Source: an uncultured Microbacteriaceae bacterium (GTDB taxonomy: Bacteria; Actinomycetota; Actinomycetes; Actinomycetales; Microbacteriaceae). From it: a stretch of 16,407 bases of DNA. The position numbers were made by a program, and so were the translations under genes. This document shows, in pieces, positions 1 to 9,379 of the stretch. A model generated the notes under the pieces. The model ran no database searches, was not told the DNA's origin, and saw nothing but the letters and a program-made list of their open reading frames with translations. The stretch is taken from positions 1 to 16,407 of the forward strand of contig CAMLMQ010000045.1 in the NCBI GenBank assembly GCA_946481135.1, written 5' to 3'. The number at the start of each line of letters is the position of its first letter. Position 1 is the stretch's first letter.

Positions 1-1403
1 ACGATGCGGCCCGACTCGTAGCCGTGCAGCGCGATCTCGCGGTCCTTCTTCTGGAGGGCGATGCAGATGCGCTTCGCGACGAGGAACGCGACGACCGGGC
101 CGACGAAGAGCAGGGCCTGCAGCGCGTGGGTGACGCCCTCGATCGTGAGCTTGAAGTGCGTGGCGATGAGGTCGGACGAGGCCGCCGCCCACAGCACCGC
201 GTAGAACGTCACACCGGCGGCACCGATCGCGGTGCGCATCGGGGCGTTGCGGGGACGGTCGGCGATGTTGTGGTGCCGCTTGTCGCCCGTGATCCACGCC
301 TCGAAGAACGGGTAGAACGCGACGAGGGCGAGGAAGAGCGGCAGCACGAGCAGCGGGACGAGGATGTTCAGCGACAGCGTGAACCCGAGGATCTCGAGCT
401 CCCAGCCCGGCGGCACGAGACGCAGGGCGCCGTCGGCGAAGCCGATGTACCAGTCGGGTTGCGTTCCCGCCGACACCGGCGACGGGTCGTACGGGCCGTA
501 ATTCCACACCGGGTTGATCGTGACGTTCGCCGCGACGAGCACGATGACGCCGAACACGATGAAGAAGAAGCCGCCGGCCTTGGCCGCGAACACCGGCATG
601 ACCGGCACGCCCACGACGTTGTCGTTCGTGCGCCCGGGACCCGCGTACTGGGTGTGCTTGTTGACGAACACCATGATCACGTGGATGCCGACGATCGCGA
701 CGAGGATCGCGGGCAGCAGCAGGATGTGGAGGCTGTAGAACATGCCCACGACCTGCGTGCCGGGGAACTCTCCGCCGAAGAGCAGATAGGAGATCCAGGT
801 CCCCACGATCGGCACGCCCTTGACCATGCCGTCGATGATGCGCAGGCCGTTGCCCGAGAGGAGGTCGTCGGGGAGCGAGTAGCCCGTGAAGCCCTCCGCC
901 ATCGCGAGGATGAAGAGCGTGAAGCCGAGCAGCCAGTTGAGCTCGCGCGGCTTGCGGAACGCGCCCGTGAAGAACACGCGCAGCATGTGCAGACCGATCG
1001 AGGCGACGAAGAGCAGCGCCGCCCAGTGGTGGATCTGGCGCACGAGCAGTCCGCCGCGCACGTCGAAGGAGATATCGAGCGTCGACGCCATCGCGGCCGA
1101 CATCTCGATGCCCTTGAGCGGTACGTAGGAGCCCTCGTACTCGATCTCGACCATCGACGCCTGGAAGAAGAACGTCAAGAAGACGCCCGAGAGCAGCACG
1201 ACGATGAGGCTGTAGAGCGCGACCTCGCCGAGCATGAACGACCAGTGGTCGGGGAAGATCTTGCGTCCGTAGTCGCGGATCCAGCCCGAGAGCTTGAAGC
1301 GCTCATCGACGTAGCCCGCGGCCCAGTTGGTGAACCGCATGCCGCGGCCCGTCTCTTCGACGGCCTCGCCTTGGCCCGGACGGGTGGTTGTTTCGACGGT
1401 CAC
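1..1403 (-). CDS. qcrB: Cytochrome bc1 complex cytochrome b subunit QcrB (C-terminus cut by window start)
   Basis: This is the membrane cytochrome b of the menaquinol:cytochrome c reductase, which carries haems bL and bH and the quinol sites; in actinobacteria it docks with aa3 oxidase. The GTG start at 1403 overlaps the qcrA stop in a GTGA, implying translational coupling; an in-frame ATG at 1340 is a less likely start. 467 codons are visible and the frame is still open at base 1. Four haem-ligand histidines can be read: H125 and H139 in one helix (motif RQIHHW, then GLHML), and H226 and H241 in another (motif FYSLHIL, then GIHVIMVF). The 15-residue spacing of the second pair is the b6f-like spacing reported for actinobacterial QcrB. 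It is the last gene of ctaE-qcrCAB. Identification is firm; the missing C-terminus cannot be assessed. Confidence 0.96.
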   Translation of the reverse strand, partial: MTVETTTRPGQGEAVEETGRGMRFTNWAAGYVDERFKLSGWIRDYGRKIFPDHWSFMLGEVALYSLIVVLLSGVFLTFFFQASMVEIEYEGSYVPLKGIEMSAAMASTLDISFDVRGGLLVRQIHHWAALLFVASIGLHMLRVFFTGAFRKPRELNWLLGFTLFILAMAEGFTGYSLPDDLLSGNGLRIIDGMVKGVPIVGTWISYLLFGGEFPGTQVVGMFYSLHILLLPAILVAIVGIHVIMVFVNKHTQYAGPGRTNDNVVGVPVMPVFAAKAGGFFFIVFGVIVLVAANVTINPVWNYGPYDPSPVSAGTQPDWYIGFADGALRLVPPGWELEILGFTLSLNILVPLLVLPLFLALVAFYPFFEAWITGDKRHHNIADRPRNAPMRTAIGAAGVTFYAVLWAAASSDLIATHFKLTIEGVTHALQALLFVGPVVAFLVAKRICIALQKKDREIALHGYESGRI

Positions 1404-2464
1404 AGCGAACGCTCCCAGAAGGACGGCCCGACGGGCTCGGTGAAGTCGCTCTGCGCGATGAGGTAGCCCTCGTCGTCGACCGTGATCGGCAACTGAGGCA
1501 GGGGGCGCTTGGCGGGGCCGAAGATGACCTTGGCCTCCTGCTTGATGTCGAACTGGGACTGGTGGCAGGGGCAGAGCAGGTGGTGAGTCTGCTGCTCGTA
1601 CAGCGCGACGGGGCAGCCGACGTGCGTGCAGATCTTCGAGTAGGCGACGATGCCGTCGTAGCTCCACGACTTGCCCCGCTCGCTGTACTCCGAGAGGTCT
1701 TCGGGCTTGAGACGCATGAGCAGCACGGCTGCCTTCGCCTTCTCTTCCAGCCGACCGTGGTGCATGTCCTGGAGGCCTTCGGGGATGACGTGGAACGCCG
1801 AGCCGAGCGTGACGTCGGAGGCCTTGATGGGCGCGCCCGACGGGTCGAGCGCGAGGCGCGTGCCCTTCTTCCACATGGTGTGGCTCAGCAGTTCGACCGG
1901 GTCGTCGGCGGGGGCCAGGTCGCGGAAGAGCACGACCGCCGGCAGGGGTGAGACGACGAGGGCGCCGATGAGGGAGTTGCGGATCAGCTTGCGCCGCGTG
2001 AAACCCGACTCCTTGTTGCCGAGCGAGAACACCTCGGCGGCGCCGGCGCGCTTCTCGTACTTCTCGGCGGGCGGGTGGCCGGCGTTGCGGTCCTCGACGA
2101 GGTCGTGGCCCTCCATGATCGTGCGCGACCAGTGCACCGCGCCGAAGCCGATGCCGAAGAGCGCGAGCGCGATGCCGAGGCCGAGGAGCGCGTTGTTGGT
2201 GCGCACCGAGCCCGGGTCGGCCGCGTCGATCGGGAACGCGAAGTAGGCGACGACGGCGAAGATGCTGCCGACGATGGAGGCCCAGAAGAACCAGGCGACG
2301 CGGCGCTCGTTGGCGCGCTCCTTCGTCGGGTCGACGTCGCTGACGCGCGGACGGTGCGGCGGGAAGCCGGGGTTCTCGATCGCGTCGGAGGACACGACGG
2401 CCGTGCCGGGGGCGTCGACGGGGACGGCGACATCCTTCCCGGGGGTGGAGCCGTGGTCTGCCAT
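1400..2464 (-). CDS. qcrA: Rieske [2Fe-2S] iron-sulfur subunit of cytochrome bc1, QcrA
   Basis: This 354-residue protein passes electrons from menaquinol to the diheme cytochrome QcrC. The cluster-binding motifs are CTHVGC (279-284) and CPCHQS (298-303), giving ligands C279, H281, C298 and H301, with C284 and C300 as the disulfide pair. Three hydrophobic segments lie at about 56-78, 92-112 and 163-181, the actinobacterial architecture. A twin-arginine motif FTRRKLI (155-161) sits just before the third helix. In Streptomyces coelicolor this arrangement gives dual Sec/Tat insertion, so the same is inferred here. The ATG at 2464 lies 44 bp downstream of the qcrC stop and has only a weak purine-rich leader. 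The gene overlaps qcrB by 4 bp. Confidence 0.96.
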   Translation of the reverse strand: MADHGSTPGKDVAVPVDAPGTAVVSSDAIENPGFPPHRPRVSDVDPTKERANERRVAWFFWASIVGSIFAVVAYFAFPIDAADPGSVRTNNALLGLGIALALFGIGFGAVHWSRTIMEGHDLVEDRNAGHPPAEKYEKRAGAAEVFSLGNKESGFTRRKLIRNSLIGALVVSPLPAVVLFRDLAPADDPVELLSHTMWKKGTRLALDPSGAPIKASDVTLGSAFHVIPEGLQDMHHGRLEEKAKAAVLLMRLKPEDLSEYSERGKSWSYDGIVAYSKICTHVGCPVALYEQQTHHLLCPCHQSQFDIKQEAKVIFGPAKRPLPQLPITVDDEGYLIAQSDFTEPVGPSFWERSL

Positions 2465-2508
2465 GCTCGTGTGCTCTCTATCTCTCGGTGCGGGTCTCGG
2501 GCGGTTCG

Positions 2509-3297
2509 TCAGTTGGCCTTCGAGGTGAGCCAGACGGTCACCGCGACGATCGCGCCGAGCGCGAAGATCCAGACGAAGAGGCCCTCGGACACGGGGCCGA
2601 GGCTGCCGAGATCGAGGCCGCCGGGCGACGGGTTGTCGTTGAGGTACTCGAGGTAGGCGATGATGTTCGCCTTGTCCTCGGGCGAGATGTTGAGGTCGTT
2701 GAAGACCGGCATGTTCTGCGGACCGGTGACCATCGCCTCGTAGACGTGGGCCGGGTCGATGTTCTGCAGCCCGGGGGCGTATTTGCCCTCGGTGAGCGCG
2801 CCACCGGCACCCGCGACGTTGTGGCACATGGCGCAGTTGATGCGGAACAGCTCGGCACCCGTGGCGACGTCGTCGCCGCTCGCGAGCAGCTCCTCGCTCG
2901 GGATGCCGGGGCCGGGGCCGAGGGTCGCGACGTACTCCGCGAGCGCGAGGATCTGCTCCTCGGTGAACTGCACGGGCTTCACCTCGGCCTGCGGACCCGA
3001 GGCCGCCATCGGCATGCGGCCGGTGCCGACCTGGAAGTCGACGGCGGCGGCGCCCACGCCGACGAGGCTGGGCCCGTCGGTCGTGCCGATGGCGTCGATG
3101 CCGTGGCACGAGGCGCAGTTGGCGAGGAAGAGCTTCTCGCCCTCTTCGGCCGTCGCCTCGGCGGCGGCGGTCGTGCTCGCGGTGGCGCTCGACGTGACGA
3201 GCGCGTAGACGCCGCCGGTGGCGAGCAGTCCGATGAGCAGGAGGGCGACGGAGGCGAGCGGGGAGCGGCGACCGTTTCGTCGTGAGGAGGTAGTCAT
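2509..3297 (-). CDS. qcrC: Diheme membrane-anchored cytochrome c QcrC (cytochrome cc)
   Basis: This 262-residue protein carries two c-type haem motifs, CASCH (61-65) and CAMCH (155-159), each in its own cytochrome c fold; M186 or M196 in the second domain may be an axial ligand. It has an N-terminal signal anchor at about 15-35 and a second hydrophobic helix at about 238-256. In actinobacteria QcrC replaces both cytochrome c1 and soluble cytochrome c, wiring bc1 directly to aa3 oxidase; that role is inferred from the family and from the ctaE neighbour. The ATG at 3297 was chosen because everything upstream in this frame lies inside ctaE. The gap to ctaE is 17 bp. No strong Shine-Dalgarno sequence is seen, which fits co-translation from ctaE. 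Confidence 0.95.
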   Translation of the reverse strand: MTTSSRRNGRRSPLASVALLLIGLLATGGVYALVTSSATASTTAAAEATAEEGEKLFLANCASCHGIDAIGTTDGPSLVGVGAAAVDFQVGTGRMPMAASGPQAEVKPVQFTEEQILALAEYVATLGPGPGIPSEELLASGDDVATGAELFRINCAMCHNVAGAGGALTEGKYAPGLQNIDPAHVYEAMVTGPQNMPVFNDLNISPEDKANIIAYLEYLNDNPSPGGLDLGSLGPVSEGLFVWIFALGAIVAVTVWLTSKAN

Positions 3298-3314
3298 GCT
3301 GTGAGGTCGCTGCC

Positions 3315-3947
3315 TTACTTCAGGATGTAGATGATCAGGTAGAGGCCGATCCAGACCACGTCGACGAAGTGCCAGTAGTAGGAGACGACCACGGCCGTCG
3401 TGGCCTCCTTGTGCGTGAAGTTCTTCACGGCGAAGAACCGGCCGATCACGATGAGGAAGGCGAGAAGGCCGCCCGTCACGTGCAGACCGTGGAACCCGGT
3501 GGCGAGGTAGAACGCCGACCCGTACGAGTCGGAGGTGAAGCCGACGCCCTCGCTCACGAGCAGGGCGTACTCGAAGACCTGGCCGATGATGAACAGCGCA
3601 CCGAGGGCGAACGAGAGGTAGAACCACTCGACGACCCCCCAGCGACGCAGGTTCCAGATCGGGCCGGTGCGCCACTTCTGCAGGCGCTCGGCCGCGAAGA
3701 CGCCGAACTGAGCCGTGAACGACGAGGCGACGAGGATGATCGTGATCGCGAGCGAGAACGGGATGTTGAGCTTCGCCGACTGCTCGGCCCACAGCTCGCC
3801 CGACGTCGAACGCAGCGTGAAGTAGACCGCGAAGAGGCCCGCGAAGAACATGACCTCACTGCCGAGCCAGACGATCGTGCCGACCTGGACGGAGTTCGGG
3901 CGGTTGATGCCCCCTACCGGGGAATGCGCGATCGGTGCGGAGGTCAC
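3315..3947 (-). CDS. ctaE: Cytochrome c oxidase subunit III (aa3-type) CtaE
   Basis: This 210-residue integral membrane protein is subunit III of the haem-copper terminal oxidase. The conserved stretches are [13 protein letters not shown] (27-39), GQVFEY (122-127, with the family's conserved buried Glu), FHGLHVTGG (152-160) and YWHFVDVVW (191-199). Five hydrophobic helices are visible, the short actinobacterial form. The GTG at 3947 is the only start that keeps the N-terminus in frame without a stop; the nearby ATG at 3955 is in another frame and closes after three codons. There is no convincing Shine-Dalgarno sequence, and a CATAAT hexamer ends six bases before the GTG, so a leaderless mRNA is likely. 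It is the first gene of ctaE-qcrCAB and divergent from trpD. Confidence 0.95.
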   Translation of the reverse strand: MTSAPIAHSPVGGINRPNSVQVGTIVWLGSEVMFFAGLFAVYFTLRSTSGELWAEQSAKLNIPFSLAITIILVASSFTAQFGVFAAERLQKWRTGPIWNLRRWGVVEWFYLSFALGALFIIGQVFEYALLVSEGVGFTSDSYGSAFYLATGFHGLHVTGGLLAFLIVIGRFFAVKNFTHKEATTAVVVSYYWHFVDVVWIGLYLIIYILK

Positions 3948-3953
3948 CCGTCC

Positions 3954-3959
3954 ATTATG
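3954..3959 (-). promoter_or_regulatory. Candidate -10 element for ctaE-qcrCAB
   Basis: The minus strand reads CATAAT, one mismatch from TATAAT, ending six bases before the ctaE GTG. This would place the transcription start at or next to the start codon, so the message would be leaderless, as is common in actinobacteria. No clear -35 is seen. Confidence 0.5.
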
Positions 3960-3977
3960 GCGGATACCCGAGGTCGC

Positions 3978-3983
3978 TACGAT
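3978..3983 (+). promoter_or_regulatory. Candidate -10 element for trpD
   Basis: TACGAT fits the TANNNT pattern and ends seven bases before the trpD ATG at 3991. No Shine-Dalgarno sequence lies between them, so a leaderless trpD transcript is plausible. The -35 region is weak (TTATGG at 3955-3960, 17 bp away) and overlaps the ctaE -10 element. Confidence 0.45.
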
Positions 3984-3990
3984 CGACGCC

Positions 3991-5043
3991 ATGCCGACGG
4001 AACTGACCTGGCCCGCTGTGCTCACCCAGTTGCTCGCCGGCGCCGACCTCTCGATCGCCGAGGCGACGTGGGCGATGGAGCGGGTCATGGAGGGTGAGGC
4101 CACCCCGGCGCAACTCGCGGGCTTCCTCGTCGCCCTGCGGTCGAAGGGGGAGACCGTCGATGAGATCGTGGGCTTCCGCGACGCGATCCTCGCGCACGCG
4201 CGGCCGCTTCCCGTCGACCCGATGGCGCTCGACATGTGCGGCACGGGCGGTGACCGGTTCGGCACGGTGAACGTCTCGACGATGGCGTCGGTCGTCGCGG
4301 CGGCCGCGGGCGCGCGGGTCGTCAAGCACGGCAACCGCGCGGCCTCGTCGGCGTCGGGGGCGTCGGATGTGCTCACCGCCCTCGGGGTCAACCTCCAACT
4401 GGAGCCCGAGCGCGTCGCCGAGGTGCTCGACGAGGCCGGCATCACGTTCGTGTTCGCGGCGCTCTTCCACCCCGGATTCCGGCACGCCGGCCCGGTGCGG
4501 GGGGAGCTCGGCATCCCGACCGTCTTCAACTTCCTCGGACCCCTCTGCAACCCGGCGCGCCCCGAGGCGTCGAGCATCGGCGTCGCCGCTCTCGACAAGG
4601 TGCCGCTCATCACGGGCGTGTTCCGGACGCGGGGCGCGACGGCGCTCGTCTTCCGCGGCGACGACGGGCTCGACGAGCTGACGACGACGGGGCATTCGCA
4701 CGTGTGGGAGGTCTCGCGCGGCGACGTGCACGAGCACGACATCGACCCGGGCGATTTCGGCATCCCGCGCGCGACGATCGACGACCTCCGCGGCGGCGAC
4801 GCGACGCGCAATGCCGCGGTCGCGCGCGGGACCTTCGCGGGCGACGAGGGGCCGGTGCGCGACATCGTCCTGCTCAACGCCGCGGCCGGCCTCGTCGCGT
4901 GGGACCTCGCCCGGGACGCCGCGCAGCAGGAGCGGGACATCCGCGTGCGCTTCGAGGAGCGCCTGCGCGACGCGGCCGCCGCGATCGACTCGGGTGCCGC
5001 CGCGGCGAAGCTCGACGCCTGGGCCGCCGCGACGAACCGCTAG
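3991..5043 (+). CDS. trpD: Anthranilate phosphoribosyltransferase TrpD
   Basis: This enzyme transfers phosphoribose from PRPP to anthranilate, the second committed step of tryptophan synthesis, in the cytoplasm. It is 350 residues, normal for the family. The glycine-rich PRPP/Mg loop is CGTGGD (83-88), the NVSTMAS stretch follows at 94-100, and the KHGNRAASS anthranilate/PRPP loop is at 112-120; [11 protein letters not shown] lies further on. The ATG at 3991 gives the family N-terminus; in-frame codons before it fall in ctaE. It stands apart from other trp genes here, but adjacency to ctaE-qcrCAB is the actinobacterial arrangement also found in Mycobacterium tuberculosis. Its TAG stop overlaps the glpK stop on the other strand. 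Confidence 0.96.
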   Translation: MPTELTWPAVLTQLLAGADLSIAEATWAMERVMEGEATPAQLAGFLVALRSKGETVDEIVGFRDAILAHARPLPVDPMALDMCGTGGDRFGTVNVSTMASVVAAAAGARVVKHGNRAASSASGASDVLTALGVNLQLEPERVAEVLDEAGITFVFAALFHPGFRHAGPVRGELGIPTVFNFLGPLCNPARPEASSIGVAALDKVPLITGVFRTRGATALVFRGDDGLDELTTTGHSHVWEVSRGDVHEHDIDPGDFGIPRATIDDLRGGDATRNAAVARGTFAGDEGPVRDIVLLNAAAGLVAWDLARDAAQQERDIRVRFEERLRDAAAAIDSGAAAAKLDAWAAATNR

Positions 5044-5050
5044 GCGTCGA
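5012..5050. terminator. Inverted repeat at the trpD/glpK convergent junction
   Basis: A perfect 9-bp inverted repeat, TCGACGCCT (5012-5020) and AGGCGTCGA (5042-5050), encloses a 21-nt loop and straddles both stop codons. It could form a hairpin at the 3' end of either transcript and act as a bidirectional terminator. There is no T-tract, so a role in termination is only inferred. Confidence 0.35.
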
Positions 5051-6545
5051 CCCAGTCGAACGTGCGGGTGACGGCCTTGCGCCACACCCGCAGTCGCTCG
5101 GCCCGCTCCTCGGCGTCCATCGCGGGCTCGAAGCGCCGCTCCTCGCGCCAGAGGGTGCGCAGCTCGTCGAGGCCCGACCAGAACCCGACCGCGAGTCCCG
5201 CGGCGAACGCCGCGCCGAGTGCGGTGGTCTCGATGACGGCGGGGCGGACGACGGGGATGCCGAGGACGTCGGCCTGGAATTGCATGAGGGTGTCGTTGGC
5301 GACCATCCCGCCGTCGACGCGGAGTTCGCTGAGGGCCGCCGGCAGGTCGCCGGCGGCCGCGTCGATGACGTCGACGCTCTGCAGGGCGACCGCCTCGAGC
5401 GCGGCGCGGGCGATGTGCGCCTTCGTCGCGAAACGCGTGAGGCCGAGGATCGCGCCGCGCGCGTCCGGTCGCCAGTACGGCGCGAACAACCCCGAGAACG
5501 CGGGCACGAAGGCGACGCCTCCGGTGTCGGGCACCGAGAGTGCGAGTTGCTCGACCTCGGCCGACTCGGCGAAGAAGCCGAGGTTGTCACGCAGCCACTG
5601 CACGAGCGAACCCGTGACGGCGATCGAGCCTTCGAGCGCGTAGCGGGCGGGCTCGTCGCCGAGACGGTAGGCCACGGTCGTGAGCAGCCCGTTCGCGGAG
5701 TGCACGAGCTCGGTGCCCGTGTTCACGATGAGGAAGTTGCCGGTGCCGTAGGTGTTCTTCGACTCGCCCGCCTCGAACGCGACCTGGCCGAACGTCGCCG
5801 CCTGCTGGTCGCCGAGGATGCCCGCGATCGGCACGCCGGCGAGCGGACCGTCCGCGACCTCGCCGTACACCTCGGAGGAGGAGCGAATCTCGGGCAACAG
5901 CGAACGCGGCACGTCGAAGGCCGCGAGCAGGTCGTCGTCCCATTCGAGCGTCGCGAGGTCCATGAGCAGCGTGCGGCTCGCGTTGGTCACGTCGGTCGCA
6001 TGCACGGCGCCGCCCGTCAGATGCCAGAGCACCCACGAGTCGGTCGTGCCGAACGCGAGCTCGCCGCGCTCGGCCCGCTCCCGTGCGCCGTCGACGTGCT
6101 CCAGCATCCAGGCGATCTTCGTCGCCGAGAAGTAGGTCGCGAGCGGCAGGCCCGTCGTCGGGCGGAACCGGTCGACTCCGCCGTCGGCGGCGAGCGCGTC
6201 GACGAGGCGCTGCGTGCGGGTGTCCTGCCAGACGATCGCCGGCGCGATCGGCTCGCCCGTCGCGCGGTCCCACAGCACGGCCGTCTCGCGTTGATTGGTG
6301 ATGCCGATCGCGGCGACGTCGCCCGAGGAGACGCCCGCGGCATCCAGGGCCAGGGCGATGACGGCGTCGACGTTCGCGCGGATCTCGGCGGCGTCGTGCT
6401 CGACCCAGCCGGCGCGCGGGAAATGCTGACGGTGCTCGCGCTGCCCGATCCCGAGGATCGTGCCGGCGTGGTCGAAGACGATCGCGCGCGTGCTCGTCGT
6501 GCCCTGGTCGATCGCGACGATGCAGGTCGCAGAGGCCTCGGTCAT
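5040..6545 (-). CDS. glpK: Glycerol kinase GlpK
   Basis: This cytoplasmic enzyme phosphorylates glycerol to glycerol 3-phosphate with ATP. It is 501 residues, the usual length. FGGY-kinase motifs are the phosphate loop DQGTTSTR (13-20), NQRET (84-88), WQDTRT (106-111), GDQQAA (245-250) and YGTGNF (266-271). The stretch SSSEVYGE (222-229) lacks the histidine that HPr phosphorylates in Firmicutes glycerol kinases, so PTS control by that route is not expected. The ATG at 6545 begins the conserved N-terminus; no clear Shine-Dalgarno sequence precedes it. No glpF or glpD is next to it. It is divergent from the gap gene across 81 bp, and both enzymes feed triose metabolism. Its stop shares the CTAG at 5040-5043 with trpD. 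Confidence 0.96.
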   Translation of the reverse strand: MTEASATCIVAIDQGTTSTRAIVFDHAGTILGIGQREHRQHFPRAGWVEHDAAEIRANVDAVIALALDAAGVSSGDVAAIGITNQRETAVLWDRATGEPIAPAIVWQDTRTQRLVDALAADGGVDRFRPTTGLPLATYFSATKIAWMLEHVDGARERAERGELAFGTTDSWVLWHLTGGAVHATDVTNASRTLLMDLATLEWDDDLLAAFDVPRSLLPEIRSSSEVYGEVADGPLAGVPIAGILGDQQAATFGQVAFEAGESKNTYGTGNFLIVNTGTELVHSANGLLTTVAYRLGDEPARYALEGSIAVTGSLVQWLRDNLGFFAESAEVEQLALSVPDTGGVAFVPAFSGLFAPYWRPDARGAILGLTRFATKAHIARAALEAVALQSVDVIDAAAGDLPAALSELRVDGGMVANDTLMQFQADVLGIPVVRPAVIETTALGAAFAAGLAVGFWSGLDELRTLWREERRFEPAMDAEERAERLRVWRKAVTRTFDWVDA

Positions 6546-6611
6546 GGCGACAGCCAAGCACAGGGCAGGATGGGTGTGTCCGTCCGCGTCTCGCCACCGA
6601 CGCCGAAACCC

Positions 6612-6618
6612 GGAGAGG
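6612..6618 (+). promoter_or_regulatory. Ribosome-binding site fixing the gap start
   Basis: GGAGAGG lies eight bases before the ATG at 6627. It decides the start against upstream in-frame Met codons, whose extra residues would be proline-rich and outside the family. The rest of the 81-bp glpK/gap intergenic region shows no clear promoter. Confidence 0.7.
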
Positions 6619-6626
6619 ATTCCGTC

Positions 6627-8072
6627 ATGTCCGCGCCCCTCGAGGATGCCCCCCGATCGACCCAGGAGGCGCAGCGCGACTGGCTCGCGCGCGTCGCCCT
6701 CGCCGAGACCGCGATCCCGATCATCGGCACCCTGCATCGCGAGCGGAACGTCATCCCGCACGTGCACGGCCGCAAACTCGTCAACCGGTCGGCGACGCAG
6801 CTGCTCCGAGGACTCCGCCCCCGGCAGGCCCACGCGTTCGAGGTCGACATCGCCGACGCGATGCTCGTGCTGAGGCTCGCCCACGAACTCGGGGTGCAGG
6901 GCGTGTCGCTCGATCTGGGGGCGCTGCTCGTCGACGCGCCCGCGGATGCCACCTCCCGCGAGCAGCACGTCCGCGCCGGGATCGAGGCCCTGCAGTCGTG
7001 GGAGGCGCAGGGTCCGACCGACGTCGTGCTCTACGGCTTCGGGCGCATCGGACGGCTGCTGGCGCGGATCATCATCGGGCACGCGAACGGCAACGGGCTG
7101 CGGCTGCGGGCGATCGTCGTGCGCCCGTCGAGCGTGTCGAACGATCTCGAGAAGCGCGCCAACCTGCTGCGCAACGACTCGGTGCACGGCGTCTTCGACG
7201 GCACGATCGAGATCGACGAGGAGGCGAACACGATTCTCGCCAACGGCACCCTCATCCAGGTGATCTACGCCGACGACCCGGCGACGGTCGACTACACCGC
7301 GCACGGCATCCGTGATGCGCTCGTCGTCGACAACACGGGGCGGTGGCGCGACGAGGCCGGGCTCTCCCAGCACCTCCGGGCTCCCGGGGTCGCGCGCGTG
7401 CTGCTGACCGCGCCGGGCAAGTCGCCGCTGAAGAACGTCGTGTTCGGCATCAACCACGCCGACATCGCGCCGACCGACGTGATCGTGACCGCCGCGTCGT
7501 GCACGACGAACGCGATCACACCCGTGCTCAAGGTGATCGACGACGCGTACGGCATCCGTCACGGCCACGTCGAGACGGTGCACTCGTACACGAACGACCA
7601 GAATCTCATCGACAACTTCCACAAGGGCGACCGGCGTGGCCGCTCGGCGGCGCTCAACATGGTCATCACCGAGACGGGCGCGGCGACGGCGGTGGCGAAG
7701 GCCCTGCCGCAGCTCGCCGGCAAGCTGACCGGCAACGCCATCCGGGTGCCGACGCCCGACGTGTCGCTCGCGATCCTCAACCTCGACCTCGGTGCCGAGA
7801 CGGATGCGGCGGCGCTCAACGCGCTGCTGCGCGGCGCCTCGACCGCGGGGCCGCTGCGCACGCAGATCGGCTACCTCGAGTCGTCGGAGGTCGTCTCGAC
7901 CGACTTCGTCGGCAACAACCGGGCGGGCGTCGTCGACGGGCTCGCGACGATCGCGACGGGACACCACGTCGTCGTCTACGTCTGGTACGACAACGAGTAC
8001 GGCTACTCGTCGCAGGTCGTGCGCGTGCTGGAGCACCTCGCCGAGCAGCCGCGCGCCTCGGCTACGGGGTGA
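6627..8072 (+). CDS. Glyceraldehyde-3-phosphate dehydrogenase, long (GapB-like) form
   Basis: This protein of 481 residues is GAPDH with an N-terminal extension of about 130 residues, the form known as GapB in Corynebacterium. The Rossmann motif is GFGRIGR (137-143). The catalytic centre is AASCTTNAI with C292, followed by the conserved HSYTNDQN stretch; the C-terminus has WYDNEYGYS. After the second strand of the Rossmann fold the sequence is VVRPSS where NAD-specific enzymes carry an Asp, so relaxed or NADP-preferring cofactor use is inferred. Long-form enzymes are associated with gluconeogenic growth in Corynebacterium, which would suit the divergent glpK neighbour; that physiology is not proven here. 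The last 11 bp overlap the end of the convergent FMN oxidase gene. Confidence 0.93.
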   Translation: MSAPLEDAPRSTQEAQRDWLARVALAETAIPIIGTLHRERNVIPHVHGRKLVNRSATQLLRGLRPRQAHAFEVDIADAMLVLRLAHELGVQGVSLDLGALLVDAPADATSREQHVRAGIEALQSWEAQGPTDVVLYGFGRIGRLLARIIIGHANGNGLRLRAIVVRPSSVSNDLEKRANLLRNDSVHGVFDGTIEIDEEANTILANGTLIQVIYADDPATVDYTAHGIRDALVVDNTGRWRDEAGLSQHLRAPGVARVLLTAPGKSPLKNVVFGINHADIAPTDVIVTAASCTTNAITPVLKVIDDAYGIRHGHVETVHSYTNDQNLIDNFHKGDRRGRSAALNMVITETGAATAVAKALPQLAGKLTGNAIRVPTPDVSLAILNLDLGAETDAAALNALLRGASTAGPLRTQIGYLESSEVVSTDFVGNNRAGVVDGLATIATGHHVVVYVWYDNEYGYSSQVVRVLEHLAEQPRASATG

Positions 8073-9366
8073 GCGTCGCGAGCACGTCGGGCGTGAGCTC
8101 GCCGATCGTGCGGTGCCCGGTCAGCGCGAGCGTCAGGTCGACCTCGGCGACGAGATTGCGCAGCACCTCGGCGGCGCCCGCCTCGCCCGCGATCGCCATG
8201 CCGTAGACCCACGGACGTCCGACGAGGACGGCGGCGGCACCGAGCGCGAGCGCTTTGACGATGTCGGCGCCGCCGCGCACGCCGCTGTCGAGCAGCACCG
8301 GGACGGCGCCCGCGACCGCGTCGACGACGTCCGGCAGCGCGTCGAGCGTGCCGATCGCGCCGTCGACCTGACGCCCCGCGTGATTCGACACGACGAGCCC
8401 GTCGACGCCCGCGTCGACCGCGCGGCGCGCGTCGTCGGGATGCTGCACGCCCTTGAGCACGATCGGCAGCCGCGTCATCGCTCTCAGCGCGTCGAGCCGG
8501 TCCCACGTGAGGTCGGTGCGCGAGAACACGTCGAGGAAGGTCTCGACGGCGCGGCGCGGCACACCCGAGCGCAGGTTCGCGCCGAAGCGACCGGGATGGC
8601 GGCGGGTCATCCCGACGAGCGTGCGGATGGCCGTGGGTGTGACGCGGGGACGCGGGACGGCCGGGTCGCGGGGGAGGGCCGCCCGTTCGGCGACGAGTCG
8701 ACGGAACACCGGGTCGGAGGTGTACTGGGCGATCCCCATGCCGCGGATGAAGGGCAGCGACCCGCGGTCGAGGTCGCGCGGACGCCAGCCGAGCAGGATC
8801 GTGTCGAGGGTCACGACGATCGCCTGCGCGCCGATCGCCTCGGCGCGGGCGACGAGGCTCGCCGCGAGGTCGTCGTCGCGGCTCCAGTAGAGCTGGAACC
8901 ATCGGGGTCCGCCTCTGCCCTCCGCCGCCACGCGCTCCATCGGGATCGACGCCTGGCTGGACAGCACCGTGGGGAGCCCGAGCGACGCGGCCGCGCGCGC
9001 GATCGCGAGGTCGGCATCCCGGTGGACGAGCTCGAGCACGCCGATGGGCGCGGCGATCACCGGGGCGGGGTAGCGGTGCCCGAAGAGCTCGACCGCGAGG
9101 TCGCGGTCGCCGACGTCGCGCAGCATCCGCGGCACGATCCGCCGACGGTCGAACGCCGCGTGGTTGGCGTCCGCGGTGCCTTCGCGTCCCGCGGATCCCG
9201 CGACGTAGGCCCACGCGTCGGGGGTCATCGCGCGCTCGGCGGCGGCGACGAGGTCGGGCCATCGCGTCGGGACGGCGGGCCTCCCGCCGCTCGCGCCCGC
9301 TCGGTAGACGGCGCTCTGCGCCGTCCGACCGAATCCGCCGTCGCCTCGGGATGACCGCTCCGTCAT
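8062..9366 (-). CDS. FMN-dependent alpha-hydroxy-acid oxidase, lactate 2-monooxygenase-like
   Basis: This 434-residue TIM-barrel flavoenzyme belongs to the glycolate oxidase/lactate 2-monooxygenase family. The active-site residues are present: Y54, Y160 (FQLYWS), D188, K305 (VLKGV), and the catalytic base H329 with R332 in SNHAGRQ, then DSGVRGG (360-366) and the flavin-phosphate motif GRPW (383-386). The GWRPRDLD (193-200) and QYTSDPVF (214-221) stretches resemble lactate 2-monooxygenase (lactate + O2 to acetate + CO2) more than glycolate oxidase, but substrate choice is inferred. The ATG at 9366 is 13 bp after the stop of the upstream dehydrogenase-like gene, so the two are probably co-transcribed. 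The 3' end overlaps gap by 11 bp with no evident terminator. Confidence 0.85.
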   Translation of the reverse strand: MTERSSRGDGGFGRTAQSAVYRAGASGGRPAVPTRWPDLVAAAERAMTPDAWAYVAGSAGREGTADANHAAFDRRRIVPRMLRDVGDRDLAVELFGHRYPAPVIAAPIGVLELVHRDADLAIARAAASLGLPTVLSSQASIPMERVAAEGRGGPRWFQLYWSRDDDLAASLVARAEAIGAQAIVVTLDTILLGWRPRDLDRGSLPFIRGMGIAQYTSDPVFRRLVAERAALPRDPAVPRPRVTPTAIRTLVGMTRRHPGRFGANLRSGVPRRAVETFLDVFSRTDLTWDRLDALRAMTRLPIVLKGVQHPDDARRAVDAGVDGLVVSNHAGRQVDGAIGTLDALPDVVDAVAGAVPVLLDSGVRGGADIVKALALGAAAVLVGRPWVYGMAIAGEAGAAEVLRNLVAEVDLTLALTGHRTIGELTPDVLATLTP

Positions 9367-9379
9367 GCGGGTCAGTCTC

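Noticed and set aside
24..1466. Long open frame on the plus strand opposite qcrB
   Set aside because: The residues are low-complexity (Arg, Asp, Glu, Val) typical of the antisense of GC-rich coding DNA, and qcrB on the other strand has all its haem ligands.
4704..6626. Plus-strand frame extending upstream of the gap start, opposite glpK
   Set aside because: Arg- and Ala-rich shadow of trpD and glpK; gap has its own ribosome-binding site at 6612-6618.
6546..8036. Minus-strand frame extending upstream of the glpK start, opposite gap
   Set aside because: It is the antisense of a clear GAPDH gene; the glycerol kinase fold begins at 6545.
8047..8063. AGCCG/CGGCT hairpin at the end of gap
   Set aside because: Only 5 bp, within coding sequence of both genes, no T-tract.
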